Shown: positions 1-10,688, numbered from the stretch's first letter. The stretch: 64,000 nucleotides of DNA from Lepidostoma basale (GCA_022606425.2 JAHDVF020000734.1:558001-622000); one strand, 5' to 3'. Numbers and translations: made by a program. The notes: generated by a model not told the origin, from the letters alone.

Positions 1-88
1 AAATATGTCAGGAAAGAAAAGTGTGGCAATCCATTATTTCTGCTTACCCCTTCTGGGAGACGGCATGATGGTTAGTTAGTTAGTTATG
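1..88 (+). mobile_element. 3' end of non-LTR retrotransposon A, cut by window edge
   Basis: The sequence encodes the last residues of the A-type retrotransposon ORF2 (a VWQSI-like motif, then a proline- and glycine-containing end) and runs into the characteristic terminus GACGGC-ATGATGG followed by TTAG repeats. The left part lies outside the window. It matches the 3' end of the better copy at 49319-49835. Confidence 0.75.
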
Positions 89-954
89 TAAAATTAATAT
101 TATATGAATATTGATAATAACGTCTGTTTTCTAGAAGTTTCATTATTTTTATAAGGGTATAATATATTCGGTCTAATATATTGCTATATTAATATCCAAT
201 ATACAATATATAAAAACCTAATTGAATAATGTCATAATCAGGCTAAACTTTTTCACTCTAACATATTAAATATGGACAATATTATAAATATTAAATAGTT
301 TATATAGAGTTTTTCTTCATTGTTAAAAATATATATATAAATATATACGTAAGGTAAATTATATTAATGATTACTTTCTTTCTTTATTTTTTATTCGGGT
401 AACTTAGACTTGTAACACAAAATTAGCAATGTTTATAAGGAGATTAAATTTTTTGCATGATAAGTGGAATAAGATATTTATCATCTACTTGTTCAATATC
501 CTACCTAGTTCCTTACAACAACTATTCATAAATTAGACTTCAGACAGCCCGCAATAGCAATAAATCTATTTCCTCTGCAAACAAAGTCATTACTAGATAT
601 GTAAATAGCATAATTGAAATTTGATATGCAAACTGAGTTATGCAGAAATGCGGTTTTGGATAGAGAGCTATCGAAAAAAAAATTTTTTTTCACGCATTTG
701 AAGACATTGAAATAAACTACTTTTAACATCAATTAAAAAAATAGCAAACTGACCAAATCTATTATTTTGAACTTTGCGTACTTAAGGAATTGGGTGAGTT
801 TTATTAGGTGAGAAAATATATATATTTTAAAACAACGCAAACATTCATTTTTTTGGGACTAAAAGTGGAATAAAATATCAGATAATATTTTCAAAATTGG
901 GAATGTGCATGAACGTATATGTGAAAACAAAAGTGTTTTTATTTTATATATACT
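89..954. other. AT-rich spacer, no gene seen
   Basis: The only recognisable piece is at about 112-150, a fragment of palindromic family f (CGTCTGTTTTCTAGAAG arm). The rest is AT-rich with short open frames that show no codon structure or family resemblance. Confidence 0.6.
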
Positions 955-1557
955 AACTAACCAACCATCACGCCGTCTCCCCGGAGGGGCAGGCAGAAAG
1001 ATGGAACGCCACACTGTTCTGTCCTGACATACTTCTCTTGCTTCCTCTACGTTCATACATCTTGTCATGCACGCACGTCGATTTCTCCGACTCCTCACGT
1101 GACCAACATTTAATATTTGATTGATTTGATCGTGCCACGTTTTCCTCGCCCTTCCTCTATTTCTAACTCCATTCACGCCGTTTACATATACCTTCTTTAC
1201 CATTCTGTCTTCACACATTCTTTTCATGTGTCCAAACCATCTTAATGACCCTTTCATTATTTTGTTTATAACACTTTAATTCGCATCACATTCACTTCTT
1301 ATACTTGCATTTGACACTCTATCATATACAAATTTGTCACACATTCGTCTTAGAGATCTCATTTCTACTGCATTTATTCTACTTTCATCCTTCTTTTGCC
1401 AGTTCCATGCTTCACTTCCATACATAAGAGTCGGCACAAGAACACCATTATGCACTGCCATCTTAGCTTTTTTGGATAGGCTTTTATTTGCGATGATAAC
1501 TTTAAGTGCACCATTTTTATATATTACATTAACGTATATATTCAAACACTTACACAC
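955..1557 (-). pseudogene. Non-LTR retrotransposon A, ORF2 C-terminal remnant
   Basis: Reading leftward from 1557, the frame encodes the region after the reverse transcriptase: NGALKVIIANKSLSKKAKM, then PTLMYGSEAWNWQKKDESR, EMRSLRRMC, KGSLRWFGHM, RKTWHDQINQILNVGHVRS and MNVEEAREVCQDRTVWRSI. One in-frame TAA (codon after CDAN, near 1277) splits it. The terminus carries the TTAG-type tail at about 955-975. This tail domain follows the RT domain in several insect LINEs, often annotated endonuclease-reverse transcriptase. No RT catalytic motif is present, so the copy is 5' truncated and dead. Confidence 0.85.
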
Positions 1558-1564
1558 GTGTGTG

Positions 1565-1682
1565 CAAGATACGATGGATGAATGTTAAGGAAGCGAGTAA
1601 AGTACGTCATGAAAGAACAGCGTGGTGGTTCATTCATTCTGCCTACCCCTTCGGAGTAAAGGGGCGATGGTTGGTTAGTAAG
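1565..1682 (+). mobile_element. 3' tail fragment of retrotransposon A
   Basis: A 5'-truncated copy encodes the EEARE-type and VW-type end of the A ORF2 with substitutions, then the CTACCCCTTCGG terminus and a degraded TTAG tail. It abuts the 955-1557 copy, so the two stand back to back on opposite strands. Confidence 0.65.
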
Positions 1683-2498
1683 TTCAAAAAATTGTCACCG
1701 ACGCAAATAGCAAGATCTAATTCTTAACCTTTAAGTGACTGTATCATAAAAAATTCAAGTATTCCTGTTTCATGCGTAACCGCAATTGATTTCTGAAATA
1801 TCTATTCAACTGTATTTTTTTTCTGCTCACGTTTTAATTTGTTCCATTTTATGATAGCACCATAATTTACTGAACACCGGATATATGAACAATGTAAGAC
1901 AAACAGCTTTTCGTGTTGTGAATTTATTTCTGAACTGATGAAAAGAAAATAAGATTTCCCTCGTCTGTGTTATTATTATACTTTGTATGAGAGATGAAAT
2001 ACTGAAAAGATCTAGTTATCTTGATAATATCATTTGTTGAAAAAGAAATAACCTACGAAAATAGGCATAAGGGCCATCTTTTCAAAATCATGTTTAAGTT
2101 CGCTAAAGGAAAAAAAATCTTATTTAATATGCTATCATAGGCCTCCCGGTGGAATGATACAAAATGTATAACGGTTAATTTGTTTATTAGGAAAAAAATT
2201 ATTCCACTTTTTGAAAGATTTTCTTTTTCATTCGAGTGTCTGCAAATTGACACTCAATACCCCCATATCTCGCGCAAGACACACCGCGAGCCAAATTTTC
2301 CATCTTCTTGTTTATCGCAATAACTACGCTCAAAGCGCCGCAATATATCGGATTTGTGACAACTACAAAAATAATTTTGGAAATTATTACAAAAATGTTT
2401 TCTATTTGAACGAACGAAATTTCAAGAAAATGATCGGAACCAACTTTCGGCGTAATATAAAAGTATTCCTGATTTTATAATGAAACATAATCTTCTAC
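1683..2498. other. Spacer without recognised feature
   Basis: AT-rich sequence with one less AT-rich patch near 2240-2345. No coding, repeat or RNA signature was recognised. Confidence 0.55.
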
Positions 2499-2527
2499 AG
2501 GGAGACGGCGTGATAGTTAGTTAGTTG
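2499..2527 (+). mobile_element. Minimal 3' terminus of retrotransposon A
   Basis: Only the last ~30 bp of the A element are present: GGGAGACGGCGTGAT followed by three TTAG-type repeats. It is an extreme 5' truncation and ends 35 bp before an R-group fragment. Confidence 0.6.
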
Positions 2528-2561
2528 GATTTTATATTTATATTACCTAGGCTAAAATTTG

Positions 2562-2850
2562 GACCTTGAAAGTTAACTCAATGAACAGATTGGATGCATT
2601 TGAAATGTGGCTTCATCGCCGAATGCTCAGAGTTCTCTGGACAGACATGGATACCAATACCGAAGTAGTCCTGAGGCGAGCTAGAGTTGACAGAGAACTG
2701 TTATCAACTATCAAGGTTTGAAAGATCTCATATCTGGGTCATATACTGCGTGGGGAAAAGTACCACCTTCTGCAACTGATATTGGAGAGGAAAAATGAGG
2801 GACGCCGTGGGCCCGGAAGGAGCCAAATGTCCTGGCTGCGAAATGTGAGA
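2562..2850 (+). pseudogene. LINE group R, ORF2 C-terminal remnant
   Basis: The translation shows TLKVNSMNRLDAFEMW, then RRMLRVLWTDM, a stop, KISYLGHILRGEKYHLLQL and ILERKNEGRRGPGRSQMSW followed by LRN. This is the post-RT region of a widespread arthropod LINE ORF2 (the motif GKIEGRRGxGRRxxSWLRN is diagnostic). The internal stop (TGA near 2718) and both truncated ends make it a pseudogene. Related copies lie at 5636-6054 and 30340-30556. Confidence 0.8.
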
Positions 2851-3610
2851 TATAGATATATAGATATATGAACATAACAGACGTTTTCATCCGTATTAAA
2901 AATAAAATTTTGCATTTACGAGTAGCATTCCACAACACAAAGTGAAGGAGAATATCGAAGAAGAAAAAATTGGCCGATTGCAATGTTATTACAAGTATTA
3001 CATTAAAATGAAATAAAAAAGTCCATGTTGACAAATGAATATCGTAAAAAAGAAATACGGGAAATAATTAACATAACACTGCAATAACTTATTTCACGGT
3101 AGACACCTTCTTTTTAATAATCCCCCCAGACTTTAACTAATCATTCTATTAATATTTGTCAATAATTTAATAATCCATAGTTATTTTTCAATCCGTAAAT
3201 TCATATTGATAATGAAGAAGCAATGGGGGTTCCTACTCGTCTTACCTGTAGGAATTCGAGAACAGCTATATCAGGAGATGGGTCGTGTTCACGCGAAACT
3301 AATATAAATATCCATTTCCATACTAATTTACATAATACGTACCTAACGAGTATACTCTACATGGAATTATCGTCACGATCTTCGATTTTTTAACATTTCA
3401 CCTACCACAATACTTTATTGCTTTAGGTTATGGAGAAAAGAGCTTTTGAAAATAAATTAACCGTGGACAGGAAACGTACGTGTACAACATGGATACATAT
3501 TGCACTTAAAACTAATACTGACAAAAAAAGTTTTTAATATGATAATATGAATACAGCAGTTCGTTCATTTTTACAAGAATAATTTATTCATTTTGATGGT
3601 AAAAGTCTTT
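2851..3610. other. Spacer without recognised feature
   Basis: AT-rich sequence. I see no repeat arm, coding frame or RNA gene in it. Confidence 0.55.
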
Positions 3611-3611
3611 A

Positions 3612-3725
3612 ACGACTTTCGTGGCAGAGTGGTAAGTGGTGACTGGCACACCGAAGGTCCGGGGTTCGATTCTCGACGATAGTAGTGTGATTGCCAAGCT
3701 GTTTTTGGTCTGGTGAAGAATTCAA
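3612..3725 (+). mobile_element. tRNA-derived SINE family 1, head
   Basis: The left part resembles a tRNA gene promoter: an A-box-like TCGTGGCAGAGTGGTAAG and a B-box GGGTTCGATTCTCG about 45 bp later. The SINE-specific body follows (GTGTGATTGCC, TTTTTGGTCTGGTGAAGAATTC). The same body is seen at 10887-11095, 29505-29742 and 44216-44345. It cannot fold as a complete tRNA, so it is a SINE and not a tRNA gene. Confidence 0.75.
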
Positions 3726-3832
3726 GGACACCGCCCACCTGGAAGACCAGAGGGGCAGCTGGACCTCATCATCCCACGAGACATGATATCTGTGTCGCAT
3801 ATTGTTAGATCTATTAAAAGATGAAGAAGAAA
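3726..3832 (+). repeat. Dispersed repeat S (ends GATCTATTAAAAGA-GAAG)
   Basis: This segment (GACACCGCCCACCTGGAAGA to AGATCTATTAAAAGATGAAG) recurs at 24155-24268, and its last 35 bp recur near 49855-49885. Here it is fused directly to a SINE-1 head. It resembles the A-rich 3' end of a retroelement, but I cannot name the family. Confidence 0.6.
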
Positions 3833-3859
3833 AAATGTTTTCAGTAGTATTAATTATAA

Positions 3860-4262
3860 GAATATGGGCAGCAGAAATGAGATCTCTTAGACGAATGTGT
3901 AACAAAACTGTATATAATAGAGTGTCAAATGCAAGTATAAGAAGTGAATGCGATGCGAATGAAAGTGTTATGAGCAAAACAATGAAAGGGACGTTAGGAT
4001 AGTTTGGATACATGGAAAGAATGAGTGATGACAGAATAGTGAAGAAGGTTATGTAAACGACGTGAACGGAGCTAGAAATAGAGGAAGACCGAGGTAAACG
4101 TGGCATGATCAAATCAATCAAATATTAAATGTCGATCACGTGAGGAGTCGATGATGAATGAATGTAGAAGAATCGAGAGAAGTATGTCAGGACAGAACAG
4201 TGTGGCGTTCTATTCTTTTTGTTTACCCCTCCGGGGAGACGGCGGTTAGTTAGTTAGTTAGT
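3860..4262 (+). pseudogene. Retrotransposon A, ORF2 C-terminal remnant
   Basis: The copy starts within the AEMRSLRRMCNKTVYNRVSN region and continues through SIRSECDANESVMSKTMKG. A stop then follows, then frameshifted RGRPR and DQINQILN blocks. The normal terminus follows, with four TTAG repeats at about 4244-4262. It is 5' truncated and contains at least two stops and one indel. Confidence 0.8.
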
Positions 4263-4369
4263 TTTTAGTATTAATTATTTAATTGGGAGCTGTACGACAT
4301 GGTTCAAGAAATAATAAATATTTTTTAAATGTGTTAAAATATTTTAATACGTATCACAATTTATTAATT

Positions 4370-4560
4370 AATTTCTATGAAATTGTCGCTAGAGCTGTTT
4401 CGCCAACCTTTGTTAATATCTTCATGTGCTACAAATAATTTGGTGTTTTTTGTCAGACCTGATGATGCCAACACAGGTTGGCGAATCAGCTGTTGACACA
4501 ATATCAAAAAAATTATGTATAATTTGTGATACATTTCATAACAGTGTTTCAAAATTAAAA
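4370..4560. repeat. Palindromic hammerhead-like repeat, family b, degenerate
   Basis: Two inverted arms face each other. The plus arm has an intact core CTGATGA (4459-4465), a stem II TGCCAACACAGGTTGGC, GAAT instead of GAAA (4483-4486) and CAGCTGTT. The minus arm (4382-4440) has ATGAAGA for the core, GAAA, and a broken stem III ACAGCTCT. Flanking TGT/ACA pairs that could close stem I are kept in both arms. It is a decayed copy of the family seen at 15181-15480. Confidence 0.65.
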
Positions 4561-4564
4561 CAGA

Positions 4565-4800
4565 TAATAATTTTAAAGATAATCAAATGATTTTACTGAA
4601 AAATCTTGATGGAAGTTCATTTTAAATAATATTTTTTTAACTACTTCCACTTTTGTTCGCTCGCTGGCATCGACAGACTGGTCTGTCTGTGCCCAGTCGG
4701 TCGTCGATGCCAGAGAGCCTGGCGAAACCGGTCGCTCTCGAAATAAAGACAAAAGTGGAAGTAGTTAAAAAACGTTGTTTTATTTAATAATTTTAAAGTA
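4565..4800. repeat. Palindromic repeat, family d
   Basis: Outer arms (ACTACTTCCACTTTTGT / ACAAAAGTGGAAGTAGT) enclose inner arms CTGGCATCGACAGACTGG and CCAGTCGGTCGTCGATGCCA. The right arm continues with GAGCCTGGCGAAACCGGTCGC: a short helix, GAAA, the palindrome ACCGGT, then C. The core in this family is CTGTCGA (read in the better copy at 28100-28345), so A6 of a hammerhead is replaced. Part of the left arm is deleted near 4656. Confidence 0.7.
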
Positions 4801-4840
4801 TTTTAATCTTTCGGCCAAAACAATGGATAATATAAAGTGG

Positions 4841-5635
4841 ATCAGCGTGTATTTTGTATAAAATGTACAACTGTTTCGTTGACTATACTCCATCACAACA
4901 CCTACTGCAGCTGTTTCCACTGGGGTGGCCACCAATCTTCGGCGGAGTCATAACAGCATTTAGTAAACTTTTGACAATGAGGTCCGTTAATGGCGGCGTA
5001 AAGTCATCCGTTATTGATGTGCTGCAGTAAAACTTTATCGCCAAATATTAATGATTGAGCTTTTAAACTTGTTTTCGGAAAACAGATAACAGTTCGCATT
5101 TATGTGCGATCAGAATATTTGATGACAATTCCGCTGAAACCTTAATGATTTCATCTCGGAGATTTTAGTACTTCGCATAAAAAATAACAATATTTTATTG
5201 CTTGCAAAAAAGCTGTTTGTGAAAACAATTTAATCGATTCTATTTTTAGCGCGTTCTATTTTATTGTATCAGAAATGTGAATATAATATTTCGAACGGGA
5301 AATTGATTTATTATTTTGTTTTAATGCCCTACGTGATTGTGTTCGTTAACTGAAGTTACGGTCCAACCTCGTAAATAAGATCTCGCTCCATTTTCTTAAT
5401 AATATCGTAATATTTGCAACGTTTTATGTATTATACGAGTAAATGCACATTACATTCCAGGAACGTAAAGTGACTTTCATCAAGATGTAGCTGCATTCCT
5501 TTGTAAACTTATTCATTCAGTTATCTTCTTCTTTCTATAATCTCTTCTAAACTCTTCCATTCAATAAAATGAGAACATTCTTTTCAACGAAAGTCTTAAC
5601 TTGAAACACCGACAAATAATGATTAAATATTATAA
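4841..5635. other. Spacer without recognised gene
   Basis: The stretch 4890-5160 is less AT-rich and of higher complexity than its surroundings, but it has no coding frame. The remainder is AT-rich. Confidence 0.5.
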
Positions 5636-6054
5636 ATGGTCTGTTCTACTATATGGCTGCAAAACCTGGACTCTGAAAGTGAATGTAATGAACCGTTCGA
5701 GATGTGGATATACCGTAGAATGCTTCGTATACCGTGGACCGGTAGGGTCAGTAATGCAGAGGGCCATAGCCAATAGAGAGCTGTGGTCGAGTGTGAAAAT
5801 TCGAAAGGTCTCATATTTGGGGTCATATGCTAAGGGGAGAAAAATACCACCTCCTTCTACTGACATAAATGGGTAAAGTGGAGGGACGTCGGAGAGTTGG
5901 TAGAAGGCAGCTGTTCTGGCTGCGGAACATCAAAGAGTGGACAGGAATAACAAGAGTTCAGAATCTGTTCCAAGTGGCGCGCAGGATAGAGATGCCCTTT
6001 CTGCAGTGATCGCTAACGTTGAGGGGATCTGACACGGCACCAAAAGAAGAAGAA
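5636..6054 (+). pseudogene. LINE group R, ORF2 C-terminal remnant with AAG tail
   Basis: Fragments in shifting frames encode WSVLLYGCKTWTLKVNVMN, a MLRIPWTGRV-like block, a YLG/GEK-like block and a GRRxxGRRQLFWLRNIKEW block. The copy ends with a short tail of AAG repeats (6043-6054). Several frameshifts and stops are present. Confidence 0.8.
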
Positions 6055-6699
6055 ACTCTTCCAATATTTTTCTATTTTGGTCTATCTGTTGCCACCTACG
6101 ATCCGCTAGGTATATAACCTTTTTGTGGTTTTTCTATGCCTTTTTTGTTGTTCATCAGTATTAAGTAAAGGCAAAAGAGAGCACTTTGTGTTTACACAAC
6201 ACTTTATTTTTCGATATCCAAACATCTTTCGATTGTTACCCAACTTTCTTCCAAGCACACATTTTAACAGTAAATTGACACAGGTTCGTCACCTTATTAC
6301 ATTTCAGTCACCTCATTATTCCTCTCATCCTTCCCCTTAAATCCTAATTAGTTAAAATGTAACCCCACCCTTAGACATAACTCCCTCTTAATACGGAAGA
6401 AGGTTAAGCCACAACCGAAGCATGACTGCAACCGCATATTTTTCTCAGTATAAAATTATTTCAAATTATTTGACTTGAAAAATTGGTTAAAGATTACCTA
6501 AACGATTTTAATGTTTATCTGTCGAAATATCATTTGATGTTTGACACTATATATTTTAACTATTCTCTAAAATTCTATTCAATATGAAAGTATCGTGAGA
6601 GGTCTCCCAATATTGCTACTTCACTATTTATAAGAGCCCTTAACATATATTTTTTTAAATAATTGAACATTTATTCACAAAATTACTTAAAATACAAAA
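6055..6699. other. Spacer without recognised feature
   Basis: Moderately AT-rich sequence with a 71-codon open frame (6125-6340) that has no recognisable domain and no flanking splice signals I would trust. Confidence 0.5.
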
Positions 6700-6835
6700 C
6701 TAAGTAACCATCATGTCTTAAAATAATAAACTTACTAACCATCATGCCTTAAAATAACAAACTAAGTAACCATCATCCCTTAAAATAACAAACAACTAAC
6801 CATCGCGCCTTAAATTAACAAACTAACCAACTATC
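6700..6835 (-). repeat. Tandem array of retrotransposon A 3' termini
   Basis: Four to five imperfect units of about 30 bp, each containing AACTAAGTAACCATCATG or a variant and CTTAAAATAACA, lie head to tail. Each unit contains the complement of the A terminus (CATGATGGTTAGTTAG). The array sits exactly where the microsatellite tail of the neighbouring A copy (6836-7100) should be. Confidence 0.65.
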
Positions 6836-6873
6836 ATCCAGAAAGAATGAACCGCCACACTGTTCTATCCTGA

Positions 6874-6928
<55 letters not shown>

Positions 6929-7105
6929 CTGTTCGTCGATTGTTCCGACTTCGAACATGGCTGCCTTTCAGCAAACGATTATTTTGGCTTCCCATATCTC
7001 CCTTCCTCGACTTTTTCCATTCACACTACTTGCATATATCTTTTTAACCATACTTCCAACATCATTCGTTTCACATGCCCAAATCATCTTAGTGACCCTT
7101 TCATA
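6836..7105 (-). pseudogene. Retrotransposon A, highly decayed C-terminal remnant
   Basis: Read on the minus strand, blocks corresponding to KGSLRWFGHxE, KKxYAS and RKTxxD are recognisable only by comparison with better copies. The gene is interrupted at 6876-6925 by a dinucleotide repeat. Confidence 0.6.
6876..6925. repeat. (TC)25 microsatellite
   Basis: Fifty uninterrupted bases of TC repeat inside a decayed retrotransposon A copy. It probably expanded from the short pyrimidine run CTCTCTCG that other copies have at the same place (the ACTTCTCTCGCTTCC region). Confidence 0.9.
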
Positions 7106-7239
7106 TACGCATACTTAAAACAATATGAGGTTAATCTTATTAATATTAAAAATACTTTGACTGGTTATGGAAAATTACTTCGGATAAGATTAAGTAGATT
7201 AAGTTACGATAGGTTCTTCTGAATTGAATGATTTTTAAC

Positions 7240-7835
7240 TAACTCACTAACTAATCACGCCGTCTCCCCGAAGGGGTAGGCAGAAAGAATGGACTGCCAC
7301 ACTTTTTCGTTCATACATCGTGTCATGCACGCGCGTCAATTTCTCTGACTTCTCACGTGGCCGACATTCAATATTTGATTTATTTGATCGTGCCACGTTT
7401 TCCTTGGTCTACCTCTAGTTCCAGTTCCATTTACATCGTTAACATATAATTTTTTTACCATTTTTTCATCATTCTTTCTTTCCATATGTCCAAACCATCT
7501 CAATGATCCTTTCATTATTTTGTTCAAAACACCATCATTGGCACCGCATTCACTTCTTATATTTTTATTCGACACTCTATCATACACAGAGGATTCACAC
7601 ATTCGTCTAAGAGATCTCATTTCTACTGCATTTATTTTACTTACATCCTTCTTTTGCCAGTTACATGCTTCGCTTCCATTCATAAGGGTTGGCAGAAGAA
7701 CACCATTGTGCACTGCTATTTTACCTTTTTTGGATAGGTTTTTGTTTGCAATGACAACTTTCAGTGCACCATTCACTTTGTTACCTGCCCCAACCCTTCT
7801 TTCAGTATCCCTCTCCACTCGCCCATTTTTTTTAT
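7240..7835 (-). pseudogene. Retrotransposon A, longest C-terminal remnant
   Basis: The frame from 7818 leftward encodes RRVGAGNKVNGALKVVIANK, PTLMNGSEACNWQKKDVSK, AVEMRSLRRMCESSVYDRVS, KGSLRWFGHMERKNDEKMV and RPRKTWHDQINQILNVGHVR. A TGA replaces an arginine codon at 7336-7338. The terminus with a TTAG-type tail lies at about 7240-7262. No RT motif is included, so the insertion is 5' truncated like all others here. Confidence 0.85.
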
Positions 7836-8029
7836 CATTTATAATTAAACTAATCAGTTTCCAACATCTAAAACGTTAATACGTCGACGTCAAACTTCCC
7901 GAGCAACGTCTCACAGGTATAGGTAAGACGAATATGAATAAGAGATACGCATAAAGCATTTCCTCGTGTTTTGCCAATTAAGTATCGCTGTTTGAGCGTT
8001 AATCTGTCGGGGTGAGATCAACAGTTACA

Positions 8030-8115
8030 GGCGCCAGGAGACAATTACCACCGCCGCCCCCCGCGGGCCGCGTCCCCCGCCGCGGGTTCAAGGCCTAATC
8101 CCGCTCGAGGAATGG
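8030..8115. other. Short GC-rich island
   Basis: About 80 bp of very GC-rich sequence (CCGCCGCCCCCCGCGGGCCG and following) stands in AT-rich surroundings. It shows no repeat partner in the window and no coding evidence. Confidence 0.5.
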
Positions 8116-8254
8116 CACACGATCCCAACCCTACCAAACCACTCGGCCGGCGTTACTCAACTCGGCGTCTAACGCCACTATTGCGTGCTCTCGAACAACG
8201 CATACGCAAAACTAGGAAACATTATATTACTCCAAAGCACTACATGGAATGGCA

Positions 8255-8434
8255 ACAACAACAACAACAAACCATCACACCGTTTCTCCGCAGAGGTAGA
8301 CAGAAATAATGGACCGCCACACTACTCTATCCCGACACACACCTCTAGATTCCTCCTCCATTAATACAACGAGTCATACACGCACGTCGATTCTTCCGAC
8401 TTCTAACATGACCAACTTAATTCGTCATCATAGT
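8255..8434 (-). pseudogene. Retrotransposon B (GTT-tailed), 3' part
   Basis: The minus strand encodes the B-type end (RRACMTRC-like, EEE.., DRVVWRSI-like, ETV) and finishes with GTTTGTTGTTGTTGTTGTT at 8255-8275. It appears to be one half of an element whose other half is 8982-9257; the SINE and hAT insertions between 8435 and 8980 separate them. Confidence 0.75.
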
Positions 8435-8975
8435 CGGGTGGCTATGGGTCGGGATAATAATCGGGTGGTGGTCTAGGGCAGTGCTTCGCAACCTTTTCTC
8501 ACCTACGGCACACCTAAGTTGGTGACTTTTCTTTTAGTTCATTCGGGAAAATCAAATGTTCGATTTTTCACGAATGCCTGGAAAGGGTCGCCAACAAAAA
8601 ATATCCCGTTAGATTTTCACTAAAAAGCTGAATAAGCTAAAAAAAACAATAATAAAATAAGGTCACCAACGTCTCCTGGGCTAATTTACGAAAGAGTCGA
8701 CTCTTTCGCAATTCACGACTTCCGACTATAACTAAATATTTGTTTCATTATGTATTTGACCGCGGCACACCTGCATCCGGCTCACGGCACGCCGGTGTGC
8801 CGCGGTACACCGGTTGCGGAGCACTGGTTTAGGGGATAGAACGCTTGGCTCCTGATCCAGAGGACTTGGGTTCGAACCTGAACACGACCAGATTCCTTGT
8901 TCATAATAATGAACTATTTTCTGCTCATATTGAAGATTGCAAAATAAATTCTAATATCGTTGATTTAAATATAAA
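8435..8975 (+). mobile_element. tRNA-derived SINE family 2, split by a hAT MITE
   Basis: The two halves (8435-8478 and 8827-8975) read together as TGGTCTAGGG - GATAGAACGCTTGGCTCC - GACTTGGGTTCGAACCTG, with an A-box-like start and a clear B box. The SINE body follows (GAACTATTTTCTGCTCATAT). A similar SINE lies on the minus strand at 30088-30240. The SINE itself seems to have split retrotransposon B. Confidence 0.7.
8479..8826. mobile_element. hAT-type MITE, 348 bp
   Basis: Terminal inverted repeats are CAGTGCTTCGCAACC at 8479-8493 and GGTTGCGGAGCACTG at 8812-8826. The flanks GTCTAGGG (8471-8478) and GTTTAGGG (8827-8834) are an 8-bp target-site duplication with one mismatch. A CAGTG..TTC.CAACC terminus and 8-bp duplication are typical of hAT elements. 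There is no transposase, so it is non-autonomous. Confidence 0.9.
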
Positions 8976-8981
8976 AATTAG

Positions 8982-9257
8982 TGATTAATTTGGTCATGCC
9001 ATGTTTTCCTCGGCCTAGCTCGACTCCGTACTCCATTTACATTATTAACGTATACTTTCTTAACCATTCTTTCTCCATCCATGCTCTCCATATATCCGAA
9101 ACAACGCAGCGATTCTTTCATAATTTTGTTCATAATACCTTCTTCCGCTCTACATTTATTTATCATATCAGCATTTGAGATTTTGTCGTATAGCGTTCTA
9201 CTACACGTACGTCTTAGAGATCGTATTTATTCCGCTGTCATCCTTCTTCTGGATCCG
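8982..9257 (-). pseudogene. Retrotransposon B, interrupted 5' part
   Basis: The minus strand encodes, with frameshifts, EECRAEEGIMNKIMKESLRC, YMESMDGERMVKKVYVNNVN and RPRKTWHDQINH. The protein continues into the 8255-8434 fragment once the intervening SINE is removed. On its other side it is cut at the sequence CATCCTTCTTCT, where an L2/CR1-like fragment begins. Confidence 0.75.
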
Positions 9258-9632
9258 AACTCTGTACAACAGATAGCCTAAATCCAAGGAAATCTACGCT
9301 TGGTTCGGCGAACTCCTCGACAATAGGAAGATTAGTTGAGCCTAAGCGTTGCCCTAGTACAAATTTCGGGGATCGAGCCTTTACATCCAGTTTGGGACAA
9401 CCTTCCTTCATGCTTTAAAAACATGAATGATCCGACAGATTACAGATGTCAACGCATCTTTTTTTATATTTGATATCGAAATTTAAACACAACTTGTTCA
9501 TTTGTTTTATATATTATTTTTTAACCGATCGCGAATATCAGACGCAGCGTTCAACTTTAGATTTAAAACATATCCTAATACTCCCTTGAGGTGATTATAA
9601 ACAAAACTGGCACTTTAAAAATAAGCTTTAAA
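9258..9632 (+). pseudogene. L2/CR1-like LINE, C-terminus and 3' UTR
   Basis: The degraded frame reads like ELCTTDSLNPRKSTLGSANS, then RLVEPKRCPSTNFGDRAF and a short block ending in NDPTDYRCQ. The 3' UTR (CGATCGCGAATATCAGACGC to GCACTTTAAAAATAAGC) follows. Compare the better copies at 25478-25975 and 61745-62395. Confidence 0.75.
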
Positions 9633-9829
9633 TATCGTTTATTTGTTACAAAATATATTTCAATATGACCCACCATAGTGCCTTAAATAAGGATTGTTAA
9701 TAAGATTTTAATCTCGTATTTCTAACCTGTATACTTAAGATTAAACCGGAAAAAAACAGAGGATCTATCCCATAAACTTCCATATATCGATGTCTATTTA
9801 GGAGTAGGTAATCTCGTCAAATCATAACT

Positions 9830-10245
9830 AATACGAATGAAAACAACTCTAAGTCTGTTTTATAGAAGTTTTATTATATTTTATGAACTAACATTTTTCG
9901 CCTTGTTAAGGCATTATCAAATGTCAATCCTATAAAATATAATAAAACCTCCAGAAAACAAACATTTTCATTTGTATTAATTATTTAATAAATGAAGATT
10001 ACTTCATTCTTAGAGAAACAATAAATTGTCTAATCACTTTAACCTTCTTACATAGAATTATTTGATATTCTTTAACATTAATGAAAACATATTTTTATAG
10101 ATATTATAATATATTTTATGGGAATAACATTCCTATAAATTATAATAATAAAACGTCTATAAACTGACCTTTTTATTTATACAAAATATTTAATATGGAG
10201 TTTTACATCATTGTTTAAGAAAAAATAAGCATTAAATATACGATG
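9830..10245. repeat. Palindromic repeat family f, two decayed copies
   Basis: Copy one (9830-10025) keeps the minus arm (ATTTTTCGCCTTGTTAAGGCATTATCAAATG) in parts and the outer arms TTCTAGAAG-like / CTCCAGAAAAC. Copy two (10078-10245) keeps the outer arms but has lost the central hairpin. Both share the family's right flank ATTTAATATGGAGTTTTACATC. Confidence 0.6.
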
Positions 10246-10688
10246 TCAATCAAATTTCTCCATCAAAGTTCATCAACGTTTTCTTAGCTCTTAATAGAAT
10301 GTCAGAAATAATGGAACTAGTTTTTCCGCGAAGTTATTTTCTAGGAGTATGCCATAAATAATTATATCACTCACAAAGATAAGACTTTATTATCGGGCTT
10401 TCTGGTTTGAAGCCATATCGCTTAGCACACCCTTGAATGTAAACATAACTCGGAGTTATGCATTATTAAGCTTGCTTATATTTAGTATGCTACGTATGCT
10501 CCCAGTAATGGAGTAAAATAGAATTCCCCACGGAGAGAAACTATTAATTATTTAGTGATTTAGAGGCATACTATGTTAAATATTCTAAGAAAAATATTTA
10601 TAGTCGGGATAGCGTTAAGATAAGATATAATTAATATCCAGGATTTAATGTTTCCTCAGCTAATGAATGTGGCGAGTTCCCGTTATAA

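Noticed and set aside
1334..1588. Plus-strand frame with IRLRDLISTAFILLSSFFCQ, recurring in several places
   Set aside because: It is the reverse complement of the LINE A/B tail (NAVEMRSLRRM region) and recurs only because the LINE recurs.
3609..4121. 170-codon minus-strand open frame
   Set aside because: It is antisense to the SINE head, repeat S and the LINE A remnant, and reflects only their reverse complements.
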